27,985 bases of DNA from Hymenopellis radicata (taxonomy: Eukaryota; Basidiomycota; Agaricomycetes; Agaricales; Physalacriaceae). Location of the stretch: positions 1 through 27,985 of the forward strand of contig JADNRX010000648.1 of NCBI GenBank assembly GCA_015501595.1, read 5' to 3'. Below the pieces are notes generated by a model. It did not search any database and was not told the origin of the DNA. It was given only the letters and a program-made list of their open reading frames with translations. The position numbers were made by a program, and so were the translations under genes. Shown one piece after another: positions 1 to 9,723 of this stretch (positions are counted from its first letter, which is position 1; every line of letters starts with the position of its first letter).

Positions 1-219
1 TCGGTCAAACCGCGTTTCACGAGTTCTCACGGCTACAATTCGTCAGCCAGGAATGGCGCATTGTATCTCGCACTTACAGTCACGTAGTCATCCCAGCAGC
101 AACGACGACTTTGAAATCCTCTTGTTTTCGGCTTGGATTAACCCGCCTTCACCAGGTTTACGACCCCATTACAGACAAGAGATTTATCTTGTGGACATGT
201 CGTCAGCCTCGGTGGTGCG
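1..219. other. Left edge, no gene supported
   Basis: Short open frames run through this stretch, for example one from position 53 to 268, but none matches a family I recognise and there is no start or splice context I trust. It may hold the end of a gene lying further left. The dispersed repeat begins at its right border. Confidence 0.3.
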
Positions 220-1060
220 TTTAAAAGAGCGCTTTCATATGCCAGCAAAGGCCACGTTTTCGGGATAACATCAACAGGAGTAGATTCAATGGAAGAAGTC
301 TAACGAAGTCATGGACGATACATGCTGGATACGTTGGCATTTGGATTAGCAAGCGGAGTGGCTGAGAGAGAGACGTACGATGGAATAGTATTGCTGATGC
401 TGAAGGCAGTCGAAACTGTGGCGGGAATTTGAGGAGTCCTCGTCGACGCAATTCGGGGGCGATATGGATGGGAAAGGGCGCCGTGTCATGGGGACATTCA
501 GATCCGTAACGAGTTCATGCGCCTCTATTGTTAATGCTAGGGTCCGTGCCTACGATTGACTCTAGCGCTAAACCCCGGCGGGAATTTTAGCAGTCCTCGT
601 CGACCCAGGTCGAAAAAGATATGGATGGGAAGGGCGCCGTGTCATGGGTGACATTCAGATCCGTAACGACTTCATGCGCCTCTATTGTGGATCGCGTTCC
701 AATGCCTATTAGCGCCAGTCGTCGACGTCGGCGTCGGCATGTACACCGTCAACTGGCGCCTTGGAACGTGCCCCATTCGCAGCCACGGTCCTATCCGCGC
801 CTCCAGTTGAGCTATCCAATGCGTATCTGCGAATGTTACTCTGGTCGTCGTCGCTCAGGAGTGCTATACCGCGTCCTTGGTCCTAGTCCAGCCGCCAAGA
901 CACGTTCCATGCTCTGTATATCGGTCTGCCGGGGCGTCGCGCCCATCGACGCGCTCCTGCCGGCACTGCGCTCGTTGTCGTCGTCCATGGTGGTACTGTA
1001 AGAGGAAGGAGCGTGACGTCATACGACCAACTTCCTGCCGCGGTAGAATCCCTGATTCGC
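220..1060 (+). repeat. Dispersed repeat R, copy 1
   Basis: This stretch is similar over most of its length to 8870-9535 and 11820-12350, in the same orientation. Shared landmarks include the start gcgctttcatatgccag, the segment around cgggaatttgaggagtcctc near 421, ggatgggaaagggcgccgtg near 468, and the right-hand segment with agtgctataccgcgtccttgg near 859. Copy 1 also contains an internal duplication (see 417-690). Unlike copies 2 and 3 it is not followed by an HMG-box gene. I see no transposase, reverse transcriptase or clear terminal repeat, so the type of element is unknown. The scattered short frames inside it do not look like genes. Confidence 0.8.
417..690 (+). repeat. Internal tandem duplication in repeat copy 1
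   Basis: About 120 bp is present twice: roughly 417-537 and 568-690. Both copies carry ggcgggaattt, agtcctcgtcgac, gatatggatgggaa, gggcgccgtgtcatggg and ttcatgcgcctctattgt in the same order. Copies 2 and 3 of the dispersed repeat have this segment only once, so the duplication is specific to copy 1. Confidence 0.75.
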
Positions 1061-1437
1061 TACTTCTACCAAAACCTAATTGTCCATGCTACTTACACCT
1101 TCGAACCTCAGTTCCACCATTCCGAAACGAGGATAAGTAATATTACCTGCTCTCGGACTACTAGTTGTTCCTCATCCGCACCTTCAGCCGCTAGCTTTAC
1201 CGGTCATCTCTGAAATCTAAATGGTGTCCACGTAGGGGTAAGTATCTTCCGCGCGCGCGTGTTATCAAGTACCACTGCTTTCGATAGCCATCCCTTTGGC
1301 CTGGCGACGATAGACACTAGTATCGCCTTTCCACTCCCTCCGGACTCCGTACTACATCGTTTGCATTCTCACCTGTATTTGGGAGCATGCAAGTTGATTC
1401 TCAAACCAGGTGATAGCGTTCTGTTATCTATATCATG
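1061..1437. other. Intergenic, no gene seen
   Basis: I see no coding pattern here. There is a short CG-alternating run at about 1252-1258 (cgcgcgcg). No promoter or RNA gene can be supported. Confidence 0.4.
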
Positions 1438-1912
1438 CTAAGGACTTGTCAGATGAAGGTCATACGGCTCAGTAATATCAAAAACATATCTAGAGTCGGA
1501 AATTTCTTGGACCATGTGTTGCTGCGAATTTCGGTGGTCAGTTACACCTGAACCCGAAACGTCCGCGTACCTTGCTTCCTGCGTCAATTCATCCGAACAC
1601 GACGCTGACCTTATGGCGGTCAACAAGAAGCCCAAGGATGGTCGCAGAATGGATGCAGTACATTTCCCACAATGCGAGCGCGGTGCGCATGGCGATGGCG
1701 AGATGGGCCAGATGCTTCGCTCTTTCCTCCGCATTGTCATGCGTGAGGACGAACTCCGTCACGGAAATCGGAAGCTCGGTGTCCGAGCGTCCAAGGTCTT
1801 TAGCTTCTAGGTCAATTGACGCGACTGAGGAATATCTCGAAGCCACGTTGAACGTTGATGGTTGAAAACGAGGTTGATCAAGGTCGTATATCGGCGTGCC
1901 GACCTGCTACCG
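1438..1912 (-). CDS. Doubtful hypothetical gene, 3' part
   Basis: An open minus-strand frame starts after a possible splice acceptor near 1912 and runs to about 1609. A short intron (about 1608-1578, gtcagc..gcag, only 31 nt) would join it in phase to a second frame ending at a stop at 1440-1438. The predicted peptide has a plausible acidic and aliphatic make-up (a segment around ELPISVTEFVLTHDNAEERA) but matches no family I know. No convincing ATG or upstream exons were found before the neighbouring acetyltransferase gene begins to be transcribed on the same strand. It could be the 3' end of a gene, a remnant, or chance open frames. Confidence 0.25.
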
Positions 1913-2119
1913 GCCGTCGCGTTAATTAACCAATCGCTTCGTTTGTTTCTCTCAGTGGCGGGTTGTGTCTTTCGGAACAGTCCTCAAATTTGGCTAGGTT
2001 CACATATTTGCGTGTAAGCCGTGGTCCTAGACATACACAAGAGATGGCTTGACTTGAATCCACATTGATTCATAATACAAAATACGATGTCACTGTTCCC
2101 GCACAACAGACGCACTCTT

Positions 2120-3098
2120 TCACTGGCGAGAAGGGTATGGCTTGAACGCTATGCACGGGAACGTGTCGCCATACGGTTTACAAGACATACGCCTCACACC
2201 AGCAACGTCAAATCCCAGGCCCAGATACCAGTCACGCTACAAGCACAATCAGAGACGAATGAAAGAATGAACATGGTCAACATACATTCTTCTCTGTATG
2301 CGTCACCAATCCAACTTGCCAGTTCTCCTCGGCCGCCTAGAACCCATCAGAACATGGTCATATCCAGAGCGCATGAGACGCGTACGCGTAGTTTGATCCG
2401 TTCCATGATGCTGGTTCCAAACCCATGGTTTTTGTATGCATGGTCAGTGGCCAGCAAACTCACCCAGTACCCGTCCATGAAAAACTAGTGACATAGTAAG
2501 CAAGGTACTAATAACGGATATAGGTGACGATCTGACCGAGCTCAGCTTCAAGCTTTCCATGAATTCAACAACAGTTTTCTGGAGCTGCAGTGACAGTGAG
2601 ATCGTTGTTCCCCAACCTCGAAGAAAACGCATATGACCATATCCCACCAGGCGCGCGTTTCGGGCGTCACCGAGTCCATGAACTCGTTGAACCCAAGTTC
2701 TTTCTGCTGCTCGCTGCATAATGCACATTGATATCTGTATGATGGGAAAAGACTATTCACGACTTACGTGACGAAAAGGCCTTTTCCCGGAGCGAAACAC
2801 AAGGACATAGAACGAATGGGAGCAGGAAAGGTGTCTCCGTCCGTTGCAACGAAGATTTCACCGTCGAGCATGGCAGCCCTAATCATCGCTCGGATGTAGA
2901 GCCTCATACAGCTATAGCTGTATCCTGTGTGGCACCGCATGACAATATCCATGCTTCCATCCGGTTCGACGTAGGCGCCACAACAGAGAGTGACGATCTC
3001 CTCGATTTGGGCGTCTAAGAATCACATTGAATGAGTTGCTCTGGAATTTCGCGCTAATGGTGCATACCTGACAGGGCCTTGACGATGTGAACTCCCAT
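2120..3098 (-). CDS. GNAT-family N-acetyltransferase
   Basis: This is predicted to be a GCN5-related N-acetyltransferase that moves an acetyl group from acetyl-CoA to an amine; the substrate is unknown. My model has seven exons: 3098-3068, 3014-2768, 2713-2638, 2584-2537, 2484-2386, 2336-2286 and 2236-2120. All six introns are 49-54 nt, phases match throughout, and the product is 222 aa. The N-terminal half carries a segment ending SMSLCFAPGKG, as in fungal GNATs. Motif A is at residues 144-159 (LLATDHAYKNHGFGTS), where the usual Q/R-x-x-G-x-G is K-N-H-G-F-G. Near the C-terminus THTEKN at 179-184 is followed by WYLGLGF, the typical fungal form. No signal peptide is seen, so it is probably cytosolic. 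It lies next to a UstYa-like gene, so a tailoring role is possible but unproven. Confidence 0.82.
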
Positions 3099-3565
3099 GA
3101 AGGTGGTGACAGGTCTATCGGCTCTTAGCAAAGTGGGGAGTAGATATAACACGGGTTCCGCGGTGTGCGTGTCTGATAAGAGGAGGTACGCTGAGTCCCA
3201 TGTCTTCCGTAAGCTGGGAAAGATAGCGGAAGTTTGATGCTATCATCGCTTGAGATTCAGTGCCGAGTTGAACATCATCCAAGTATCCATGCTTTGTGAT
3301 GTATGATGGTTAGATGATGGTCGGAAGAAAGATGAGTTCGCTGAACAGTCCAACGGCAGGCTCCGCCCGATTTGGCAAGTCACCGATCTTTCCCAACAAC
3401 ATCATCGCGGCTTTATGATTGCTTCGTGTCTTGCAACATTATAACCCTAGAGTTACTTTTCATCACACAGGGGAAATTATCCATTCGCTAACGGAAGCTC
3501 TTTGAATCCCGCTGCCCCGTGGTACTACTTGCTGTACTACCGTATTCGATTCCGATCTACTGATT
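3099..3565. other. Intergenic between two minus-strand genes
   Basis: This stretch should hold the promoter of the acetyltransferase and the 3' end of the UstYa-like gene. No open frame of interest, repeat or RNA gene is seen. Confidence 0.4.
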
Positions 3566-4173
3566 CTACACGGGATTCTCTCTCTGCCACTGCTTCCACT
3601 GAAGCCAATTACGTGTCGCTTCGTCCCTCAGGTACTCATAATCCCCGCATAACTTTACTGATCCCAGTCGTTCCGTGGTAAAATCTCTTTTGGTAAAGTC
3701 TCCCCACTCCATCGTCAAGTCCGGATGACAGAGCGCTGACTGTCGTAGCATGTTCAGGCAGTGCGTTGCGTGGTACACGCCTCCACGCCGGCCAGCCATT
3801 GTGTCCAGACAATGGAGCTCGTGGAACGTCACAAGCGAAAAGCCCTGTAGACTTGCATTTTGCCGGACAAGTCCGCCGCCGTGCGGAAAGGACCAAGTCC
3901 ACTCTTTCGCGTTGACTTGGTCGCGCTCGTATCGCCCGTAATGCACTGATTCTTCGTACTGAATCTTGACCCGGGGAAGGTCAATTTCGACTGTGAGACG
4001 TCCGTTGAAGGTCAACTGTCGCGATAAGCCTATTGATGCAACTTACTGGATGCGATGCCATTCTCGTAGTACGCTGAATGGTGGTGGTATTCCCGTACGG
4101 TGAGGGCAATTATGGTGTAGGAATACCATAACGATATGGCACCTCCTAAGAGGTAGATAGCGGAGAGAACCAT
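3566..4173 (-). CDS. UstYa/DUF3328-family oxidase-like protein A
   Basis: UstYa-family proteins are membrane-anchored, proposed copper oxidases that cross-link or hydroxylate side chains in fungal RiPPs and act in some other pathways. Exon 2 (4015-3566) encodes the diagnostic region: EESVHYG, then FHELHCLDT, then HATHCLNMLRQSALCHPD, giving two intact HxxHC motifs at exon-2 residues 65-69 and 82-86. Exon 1 from ATG 4173 encodes a hydrophobic anchor (segment GAISLWYSYTIIA). The join is uncertain: a phase-0 intron 4098-4016 (gtacgg..cag, 83 nt) keeps the frame, while the better-looking donor gtaagt near 4046 does not. The total of about 174 aa is near the usual size for basidiomycete members. 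It is divergent to protein B, with about 300 bp between the starts. The family call is strong; the enzyme activity is inferred. Confidence 0.8.
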
Positions 4174-4470
4174 AGCGGGAGGGATGTTTGCGGTAGCTCT
4201 TTCCTATAGGTATGTAGGATGTTCCTACTGTTTGGCGCTATTTTCATCATGATCTGACAGTGATGTCTCCGATGGGATCCACGATACACAATTCTCTGCA
4301 CGAGAAGACGTCTACGGTCTGATAGTAGTACTCTCCCGAATGTTCGCATTCATGTGAAACGCAAGTTATTTGGCCCAAAATCTACAACTATTTATTGTTC
4401 TCGAACAACTGATTCTGGCTGCTCAAAGCAGACTGAGCCCCCCCCTCTCGAATTCCCGTTGATATCTGTC
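4174..4470. promoter_or_regulatory. Shared divergent promoter of the UstYa-like pair
   Basis: The 297 bp between the ATG codons of the two head-to-head UstYa-family genes must contain both promoters, so the pair may be co-regulated. No clear TATA box or known binding site could be singled out. Confidence 0.4.
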
Positions 4471-5035
4471 ATGAACGAAGAGCGGCGACGACGGTTCATT
4501 ATGACCGTCATTATCCTTTGGGTCCTTCGCGCTGTGGCCTTGTTCTACCTGCTTGATATGCCAAGTGATGGCGGTAAGTTTCGCAGAATATTGTTTGTAT
4601 AATAATCCTAACAAACCCCTTCAAGGCTTGCTGGAGGGTGATATTACACCTCATTTAGTCGTCGAGGGTCTCTACGACGTTCAGACAGTTTCCGAAGACT
4701 CCGTCCATTATGGGCTCCACGACAATGCCGAATGGGAAGCGCTGTTCCCAGCAGATGGACTCTTCCCGGACGGACCTCGCGAAGCATCTATCGGCATGTT
4801 CCATGACCTCAGATGCCTGAATATCCTACGCATCGACTTGCTCCGTGATTTAGAATCAGATGTCCCCGTCGCCTTGATAAACCACTGTCTGAATTACTTG
4901 AGGCAGACGGTGCTTTGTCGCTCCAGCACGCACCTTGATCTCCTAATGGATAACAGGCTGGTATTCGAGCCACAGCAGTGCAGAATTTGGGCAGCTGTTT
5001 ATGATGCGGTACATCGTAAACAGCAAGCGGCGTAG
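4471..5035 (+). CDS. UstYa/DUF3328-family protein B, motif-degenerate
   Basis: Two exons (4471-4573 and 4626-5035) are joined by a 52-nt intron with a cctaac branch site, giving 170 aa. Residues 8-27 form one membrane helix (MTVIILWVLRAVALFYLLDM region) after an Arg-rich N-terminus (ERRRR), so the protein is probably type II with the rest in the secretory lumen. The family segment SEDSVHYGLHDNAEWEALFP is present. Both metal-binding motifs are altered: the first reads HDLRC instead of HxxHC, and the second reads LINHC, followed by the conserved LNYLRQTVLC. It may therefore be a weak enzyme or a non-catalytic partner of protein A. In known pathways UstYa-type proteins often work in pairs (UstYa and UstYb). 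The start at 4471 gives the expected cytosolic tail plus anchor. Confidence 0.8.
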
Positions 5036-5433
5036 GTAAGAAGGGGCAGTTTCCGAAAGGCCAATTCGTTCTTACCAAATCCTGCAGTGCGCTGGCAGTA
5101 GTGCCTTGGAAATGGCGGCGTCTCGTAGCTTTTTTACTGTCAGACACATGTTGATTTACTATGCATCGTACATACATCAGAAGAGTAACGTTTGACGTCG
5201 GCGTGATACCATATCCCAAAAACCACAACCTGCACCCATGACTTGCTATCTCATCTTCACGATCTCACGAGAGAGGCCGCAGTGGACTCAGACTCCCGCG
5301 ACTCGTAAGAATAGTCGTCCGACCACTTGGTATGCAACAAGACGAGAGTACAGCATCTGTCGGACGCCGGACGGAACTCCTGAATTATAAGAGGGTCTGA
5401 ATTTCAGGTTTGGCCTCACATCTGCCGTCAAAC
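5036..5433. promoter_or_regulatory. Intergenic, likely promoter of the small peptide gene
   Basis: This stretch holds the 3' flank of UstYa-like gene B and the 5' flank of the small secreted peptide gene. I see no other gene and no motif I can name. Confidence 0.35.
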
Positions 5434-5785
5434 ATGCAGTTGAATCATACTCAATGTGTCTTCATCACCCTTATCCTGACTTTCGTCATATTTCTCCGTG
5501 CTGTAGACGGGGCTGTTGTCCCAGCCACTCCTGATGAAGGTCACTTCTTGCTCGACTACTAAGTATCCTTGATCTAACCCAGAAGGTCATTTGTAGCCGC
5601 AGACTTGGAGCCAGAGCCCGAGGTTCCCGATACGTGGTTCACTCCAAGCAGTGATTGTGCGTACAGTATCACACTCGCTATCGGGTAATTTCAGACTTGA
5701 ATTCCATAGAATAGCGCCTGGGGAGGCTGGCGGTGGCTGGTATGGAAGTCCTGGTGCATATTTGACTGTGGGGGGGTCAGTTTAG
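5434..5785 (+). CDS. Small secreted peptide, candidate RiPP precursor
   Basis: Three exons (5434-5539, 5603-5660, 5710-5785) give a 79-aa product. Residues 1-26 are a clear signal peptide (hydrophobic core CVFITLILTFVIFL, likely cut after VDG). Residues 36-48 are an acidic, proline-rich linker (DLEPEPEVPDTWF). The C-terminus from residue 59 is Gly-rich with aromatic residues (GEAGGGWYGSPGAYLTVG). The donors gtcact and gtacag are weak, but the frame allows no better join that I found; other C-terminal frames are possible, including a Trp-rich one. No Kex2 sites (KR/RR) or repeated cores are visible, unlike ustiloxin-type precursors. Its place about 400 bp after two UstYa-family genes makes a modified-peptide role worth testing. 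It could equally be an unrelated small secreted protein. Confidence 0.4.
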
Positions 5786-6007
5786 GACGGGACTATGATC
5801 TCTTGTGTATAACCATACTACTTATGCTATCGAGAACGTTTTCGTCGGAATTCATTTTCCGCAAGTCGTTGAGGTTCAATTCATGTTCTCGAGTGCCCTG
5901 ATCTCAGTCGCGTCATGTTGGGAACAAACAGTCAATAAAACGGAACAGCATAAACGTACACAGAGAACACAGATATTGTACTCTGAAAGAGACGGGCTTC
6001 GACATTC

Positions 6008-7208
6008 CTAAACATCTTGCTCTGGCTTCTGACCAGGCGTCGTGCCGGACTCCGAGCCTCCTACCAATTTTAACCCGACAGTGAATGTTTGCTCATTCGG
6101 CTCTACCATCTCGGACTGCGCAAAGGCCAAGGACGAGATGACGGACATGGTGTCAGACGTCCAAGCGTGGCCTGTTGCAACACGAAATATGATCGCTTGA
6201 GGAGCCAATGCCTTCGGAAGGAAACCCGTAATAAGCTGTTGCTCCGAATGTAGAGACACAAGCAAAGCTCACCGCAACGGTTCCCCAAATAAAGGTTAGT
6301 GCAGGTGAAGCCACAAGGTTTTTCCCATAGACGACTTCCCACACAATACCTGTCACAGTATAGAAGAGTCCCGACTCAACGAGTATAGCAACTGCGCCGG
6401 TGTATACTCGGAGGGAATCCGCTTCAAGGGGGACTGCCGTCTGGAACCTCTTGCGCGCGGTGATAATCTTGAACGCGATGAGGCCTGAAAACAAGGATAT
6501 TTACGGCTATGGAGAACCCTCCCCACATTAAAGCAAAGTTGACGGTAGAACCAGTGAAGAAGTTTACGCCGGGGGTAGCCGTCTCAACAGCTAGGATAAT
6601 AGCAACAGCTGAACAAACCATTAGTACTACAACAATAAACCGGTCGGCAAAGGCGTACCAATTGAGGCAAGATAAAGTAGGATGGGGAGTATGACAATGG
6701 GCAGGCTTGAATTCCAAATGATGTAACAACGGTAGATCTGCAATTTCGAGTTTGGCGGTATTCCGAAAAGTCATAGCTGGAGAAGGCACTTACCAGGATG
6801 CCGTCGGAGATGAAGTACACAATCTGGTCAGCCACCGTCCCGAGCACCTGGAACCAGATCGAGGAAGCGAACGAAAGGTAAGCAAGCGGGCCGCCCTCGA
6901 AGTCTCTATGACCGATCCACATAAAGTCAAGGAAGACGACGTTTGCAAATAGCGCCATGGTAAGGAAGAAGATCATGGCTCCTCCGAGAATGGGATACAT
7001 TCTGTCGCTAGACCCGGAACGATTGCGCGGTTTGAACATAAATATGTACAGTGACTGGCAGTACATGTAGAAGTCGATTCCTGAGGCCTTGTAAGTCAAC
7101 GGGGAGGGATTAGAAGACTATAAACAAACCATAGAGGATGCACGTGAACACGAGCCCGTAGAAGAAGGAGCGTTCGAGCGGGAATCCTGCCGACTGGGAG
7201 TCCGACAT
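6008..7208 (-). pseudogene. 7TM membrane protein (DUF6534-like), 1-nt frameshift
   Basis: This is an integral membrane protein of a large basidiomycete family whose function is unknown. Exons: 7208-7130, 7080-6794, 6737-6659, 6608-6273 and 6211-6008. Family signatures appear in order: LYGIDFYMYCQSLY, FISDGIL joined to IYRCYIIWNSS, ILPILLYLASI, the N/T-G-L-I-A-F-K-I helix, ESGLFYTVTGIVW, and APQAIIFRVATGHAW before a hydrophilic tail. Several hydrophobic helices are evident. Within exon 4, near 6485-6495, the frame shifts by one: the helix runs to SIAVNIL in one frame and continues as SGLIAFKIITARKRF in another. The exon length (336 nt) fits phase only if one base is removed, most simply in a run of four T on the minus strand. 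It is either a recent pseudogene or an assembly error. It is divergent to the gene starting near 7533. Confidence 0.78.
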
Positions 7209-7532
7209 TTTCCAGGTTGACGTAGTTCAGCAAAGAGTGGCGAATTTCGCGGTTCAAAACTCGCTACATAGGGCACACCAACCATCACTTCGATCTTTCA
7301 TGGGAACATGGCTGCACATGTTTCCAGTGAGATAGTAAAGATAGGTCCATCAAGATATGATCGGCGAACTATCTTGTGAACCACCGCCAAGAAGAATCGA
7401 GGCGAGATGCTGGCATCGGACTGAGAGTGTACCGCACCTCAGTTCTTCGAGAACGCCGCGACGCTGCGCGGCAATCTAGCTGTTTGATCAAAAGCCGGCA
7501 TTTGGCGAGAAGAACAAATCGGCACCCTCCCT
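7209..7532. promoter_or_regulatory. Divergent intergenic region, possible missed 5' exon
   Basis: This lies between the 7TM gene (-) and the single-pass membrane protein gene (+), so it probably holds both promoters. An upstream non-coding or short coding exon of the right-hand gene may sit here, because its start is unresolved. No motif stands out. Confidence 0.35.
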
Positions 7533-8549
7533 ATGGTCCTCTATATCTCCTCGACCAAGTATGTTGTTCTTTCGTCGCTCTCCTAAGAATTACATTCCCT
7601 CTCCCGGCTCTCCGAGCCAGAGTCCATTGACGATGCATCTACGCCAAATGGTACGCGGAAGGGTAAGACACATTTCATGCTCCGTGCAGTAACACTTACC
7701 GAAGTGTACCATGAATTAAGCAGGGAGAATCATTGACTGGGCGACGACGCTCATCCTCATCTGCGGCTTTGTCGACGCGGCAGCGCTAGCGGTACTAGCA
7801 TACCTACGTTTTACAACATTACCAGTGTCTCCGCGCACCACATCTCTCCAGGACCTACCATTTCGTAGCTCGTACGCTGGTCTCGAAGAGCTGTACGCAA
7901 AATGGGAAGGGAAACGGCCCCAATACCATCCCATAACGAACCTGCCTAATCTGGTCACCCAGGCAGACTCGTCCTCTAGACCACGGAAGACGATCGTTCG
8001 CGAGGCCGAATACGTGCGCACGAGCCATGGAATGATATTGATCGATGACCGTCATTTTCTGGTCCGCCCAGAGGTTCGTAAACAACTATGATGTTCGTTG
8101 GGCTTGTGAACCTGATATGCGGCGCAGGTATCGACCATAGTCCAGTTTCGCATTCTGGATTTCGGAATGGAGCGCTGCAATCTAATGATCACGTTTCCCG
8201 ACGTTTCTGGAGGAGAATCCGGCACGTACCTTGCTCCAGACGTTGTAGAAATGGATGTATGGGAGCTGCAGACGGACAGGTTGCTAGCGGTGAAGACAAA
8301 CACAGAAATTAGGGCACCTCGCATCACACTGCTGGACTCGATTCGTGCCACCTACGGATCCAACATTTCGATGCCGTTTGAATGCAAGTCGGGATCTCTG
8401 CACACGTTCGAATTCACCAGTAACGGTGAAGCTCAGACCAAGGCGTCCAAACGAGAACTCATTGGTAAGTGACCTTCACAGAACAATAAAGAATTGTGAA
8501 TAGTAACTTTAAAAAAGGGCCATACGTGATCCAGTATCAGACGGTCTGA
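7533..8549 (+). CDS. Single-pass membrane protein, uncharacterised basidiomycete family
   Basis: The well-supported exons are 7724-8073, 8128-8464 and 8518-8549, preceded by an exon ending at 7662. They encode a short basic N-terminal tail (STPNGTRKGRIIDW), one membrane helix (TLILICGFVDAAALAVLAYL) and a large extracytosolic part. Conserved-looking phrases are LEFRSSY-type (DLPFRSSYAGLEELY), DDRHFLV, STIVQFRILDFGMERC near the middle, and YVIQYQTV just before the stop. This pattern recurs in uncharacterised basidiomycete type II membrane proteins as I remember them; no enzyme motif is seen. The start is not settled: ATG 7533 plus an intron ending near 7616 is one option, and codons further upstream are another. 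Introns are 61, 54 and 53 nt. Confidence 0.65.
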
Positions 8550-8869
8550 TATCATAAGCAATCAGACAGCTCTTTGGGATGTTCGGTAATTGAACGACTA
8601 GTTAGTAAATCGCATTGCGCTAGGATGTATCGAGCTTCGTAAGGACAAAATGACAAAATGACGCTCCCTAGCGTTTTGCGAAGAGTGCGAACTGATGACA
8701 GCCAGATCGTCCTACGAGAGGCGACGAAAGAGGCGATCCTGGCAAAGATGTTGTTCGTGGATGACGCATACACGTTGCTCAGACATGAAGGTGATCATCT
8801 GGTGAGAAAGTGTTATCAGCAATCAATCAAGTTTGAGAAACCAAACGCAACGCATACATCTGCTTGTCG
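8550..8869. other. Intergenic, short frame of doubtful status
   Basis: An ATG frame at 8658-8900 could encode about 80 aa (RTDDSQIVLREATKEAILAK and LFVDDAYTLLRHE segments), but it runs straight into repeat copy 2, which supplies its last residues. It may be the remains of a gene cut by the repeat, or chance. I recognise no family. Confidence 0.25.
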
Positions 8870-9535
8870 GGTTTGCAAGAGCGCTCTCATATGCCAGTAA
8901 AACGGCCACGTTTTCGGGAGGACATCAACAGGAGTAGATTTGATGTGGGAAGACCAACGAAGTCGTGAACGATACCTGCTGGATGTGTTGACATCGGATT
9001 AGCAAGCGGAGTGGCAGAGAGAGAGAGAGACGTGCGATGGAATAATATCGCAGTCGAAACCGCGGCGGGAATTTGAGCAGTCCTCGTCGACGCAGGTCGG
9101 GGGCGATAAGGATGGGCAAGGGCGCCTTGTCATGGGTGACGTTCAGAATCGTAGCAAGTTCATGCGCCTCACGTTCCACTTCCCACGAATGTCTCTAGCA
9201 CCAGTCGTCGGCGTCGGCGTCGGCATATCAACCTTCATCTGGCGCCTTCAGAGCATGTCCCATTCGCAGCCACGGCCCTATCCGCGCCTCCAGTCAAGCC
9301 AACCAACGCGTGTCTACGAATGCTGCTCTCGTCATCGTCGCTCAGGAGTGCTATACCGCGTCCTTGGTCCTAATCCAGTCCTCAAGACGTGTTCAATGCG
9401 CTGTATATGGTCCTGCCAAGGCGTCGTGCCCGCCGACGCGCTTCTGCCGGCACTGCGCCAGTCGTCGTCCATGGGGGTAAGAAGAGGAATAAAACTGATG
9501 ACATCATCCGACCCACCCATACAAAGTCCCTGAAT
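8870..9535 (+). repeat. Dispersed repeat R, copy 2
   Basis: This is the same repeat as at 220-1060 and 11820-12350, in the same orientation. It shares the left boundary sequence gcgctctcatatgccag, the cgggaatttgagcagtcctc segment near 9067 and the agtgctataccgcgtccttgg segment near 9347. The next minus-strand gene downstream is HMG-box gene 1, whose stop lies about 190 bp beyond the repeat. Confidence 0.8.
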
Positions 9536-9723
9536 TCTGATAGAGACAGACAACAGAAATAAAATAGCAATTCTATAACAACAAGAGGGAAATGGAGATA
9601 CGATGAGAGGGAGCAAGGAAAGAGGATGAGATAGAAAGCAGCAAGAAAAGGAATGTGGAGATCAGAATAAACGAGCGTGAATGTAGGATCATATAAATGA
9701 AGAGTCAAAAAGAAGGTTTGGTA

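Noticed and set aside
621..1001. Arg-rich plus-strand frame inside repeat copy 1
   Set aside because: The frame is not kept in the other two repeat copies.
5710..5800. Trp-rich alternative reading of the last exon of the small secreted peptide
   Set aside because: It needs a phase that none of the usable donor sites provides.
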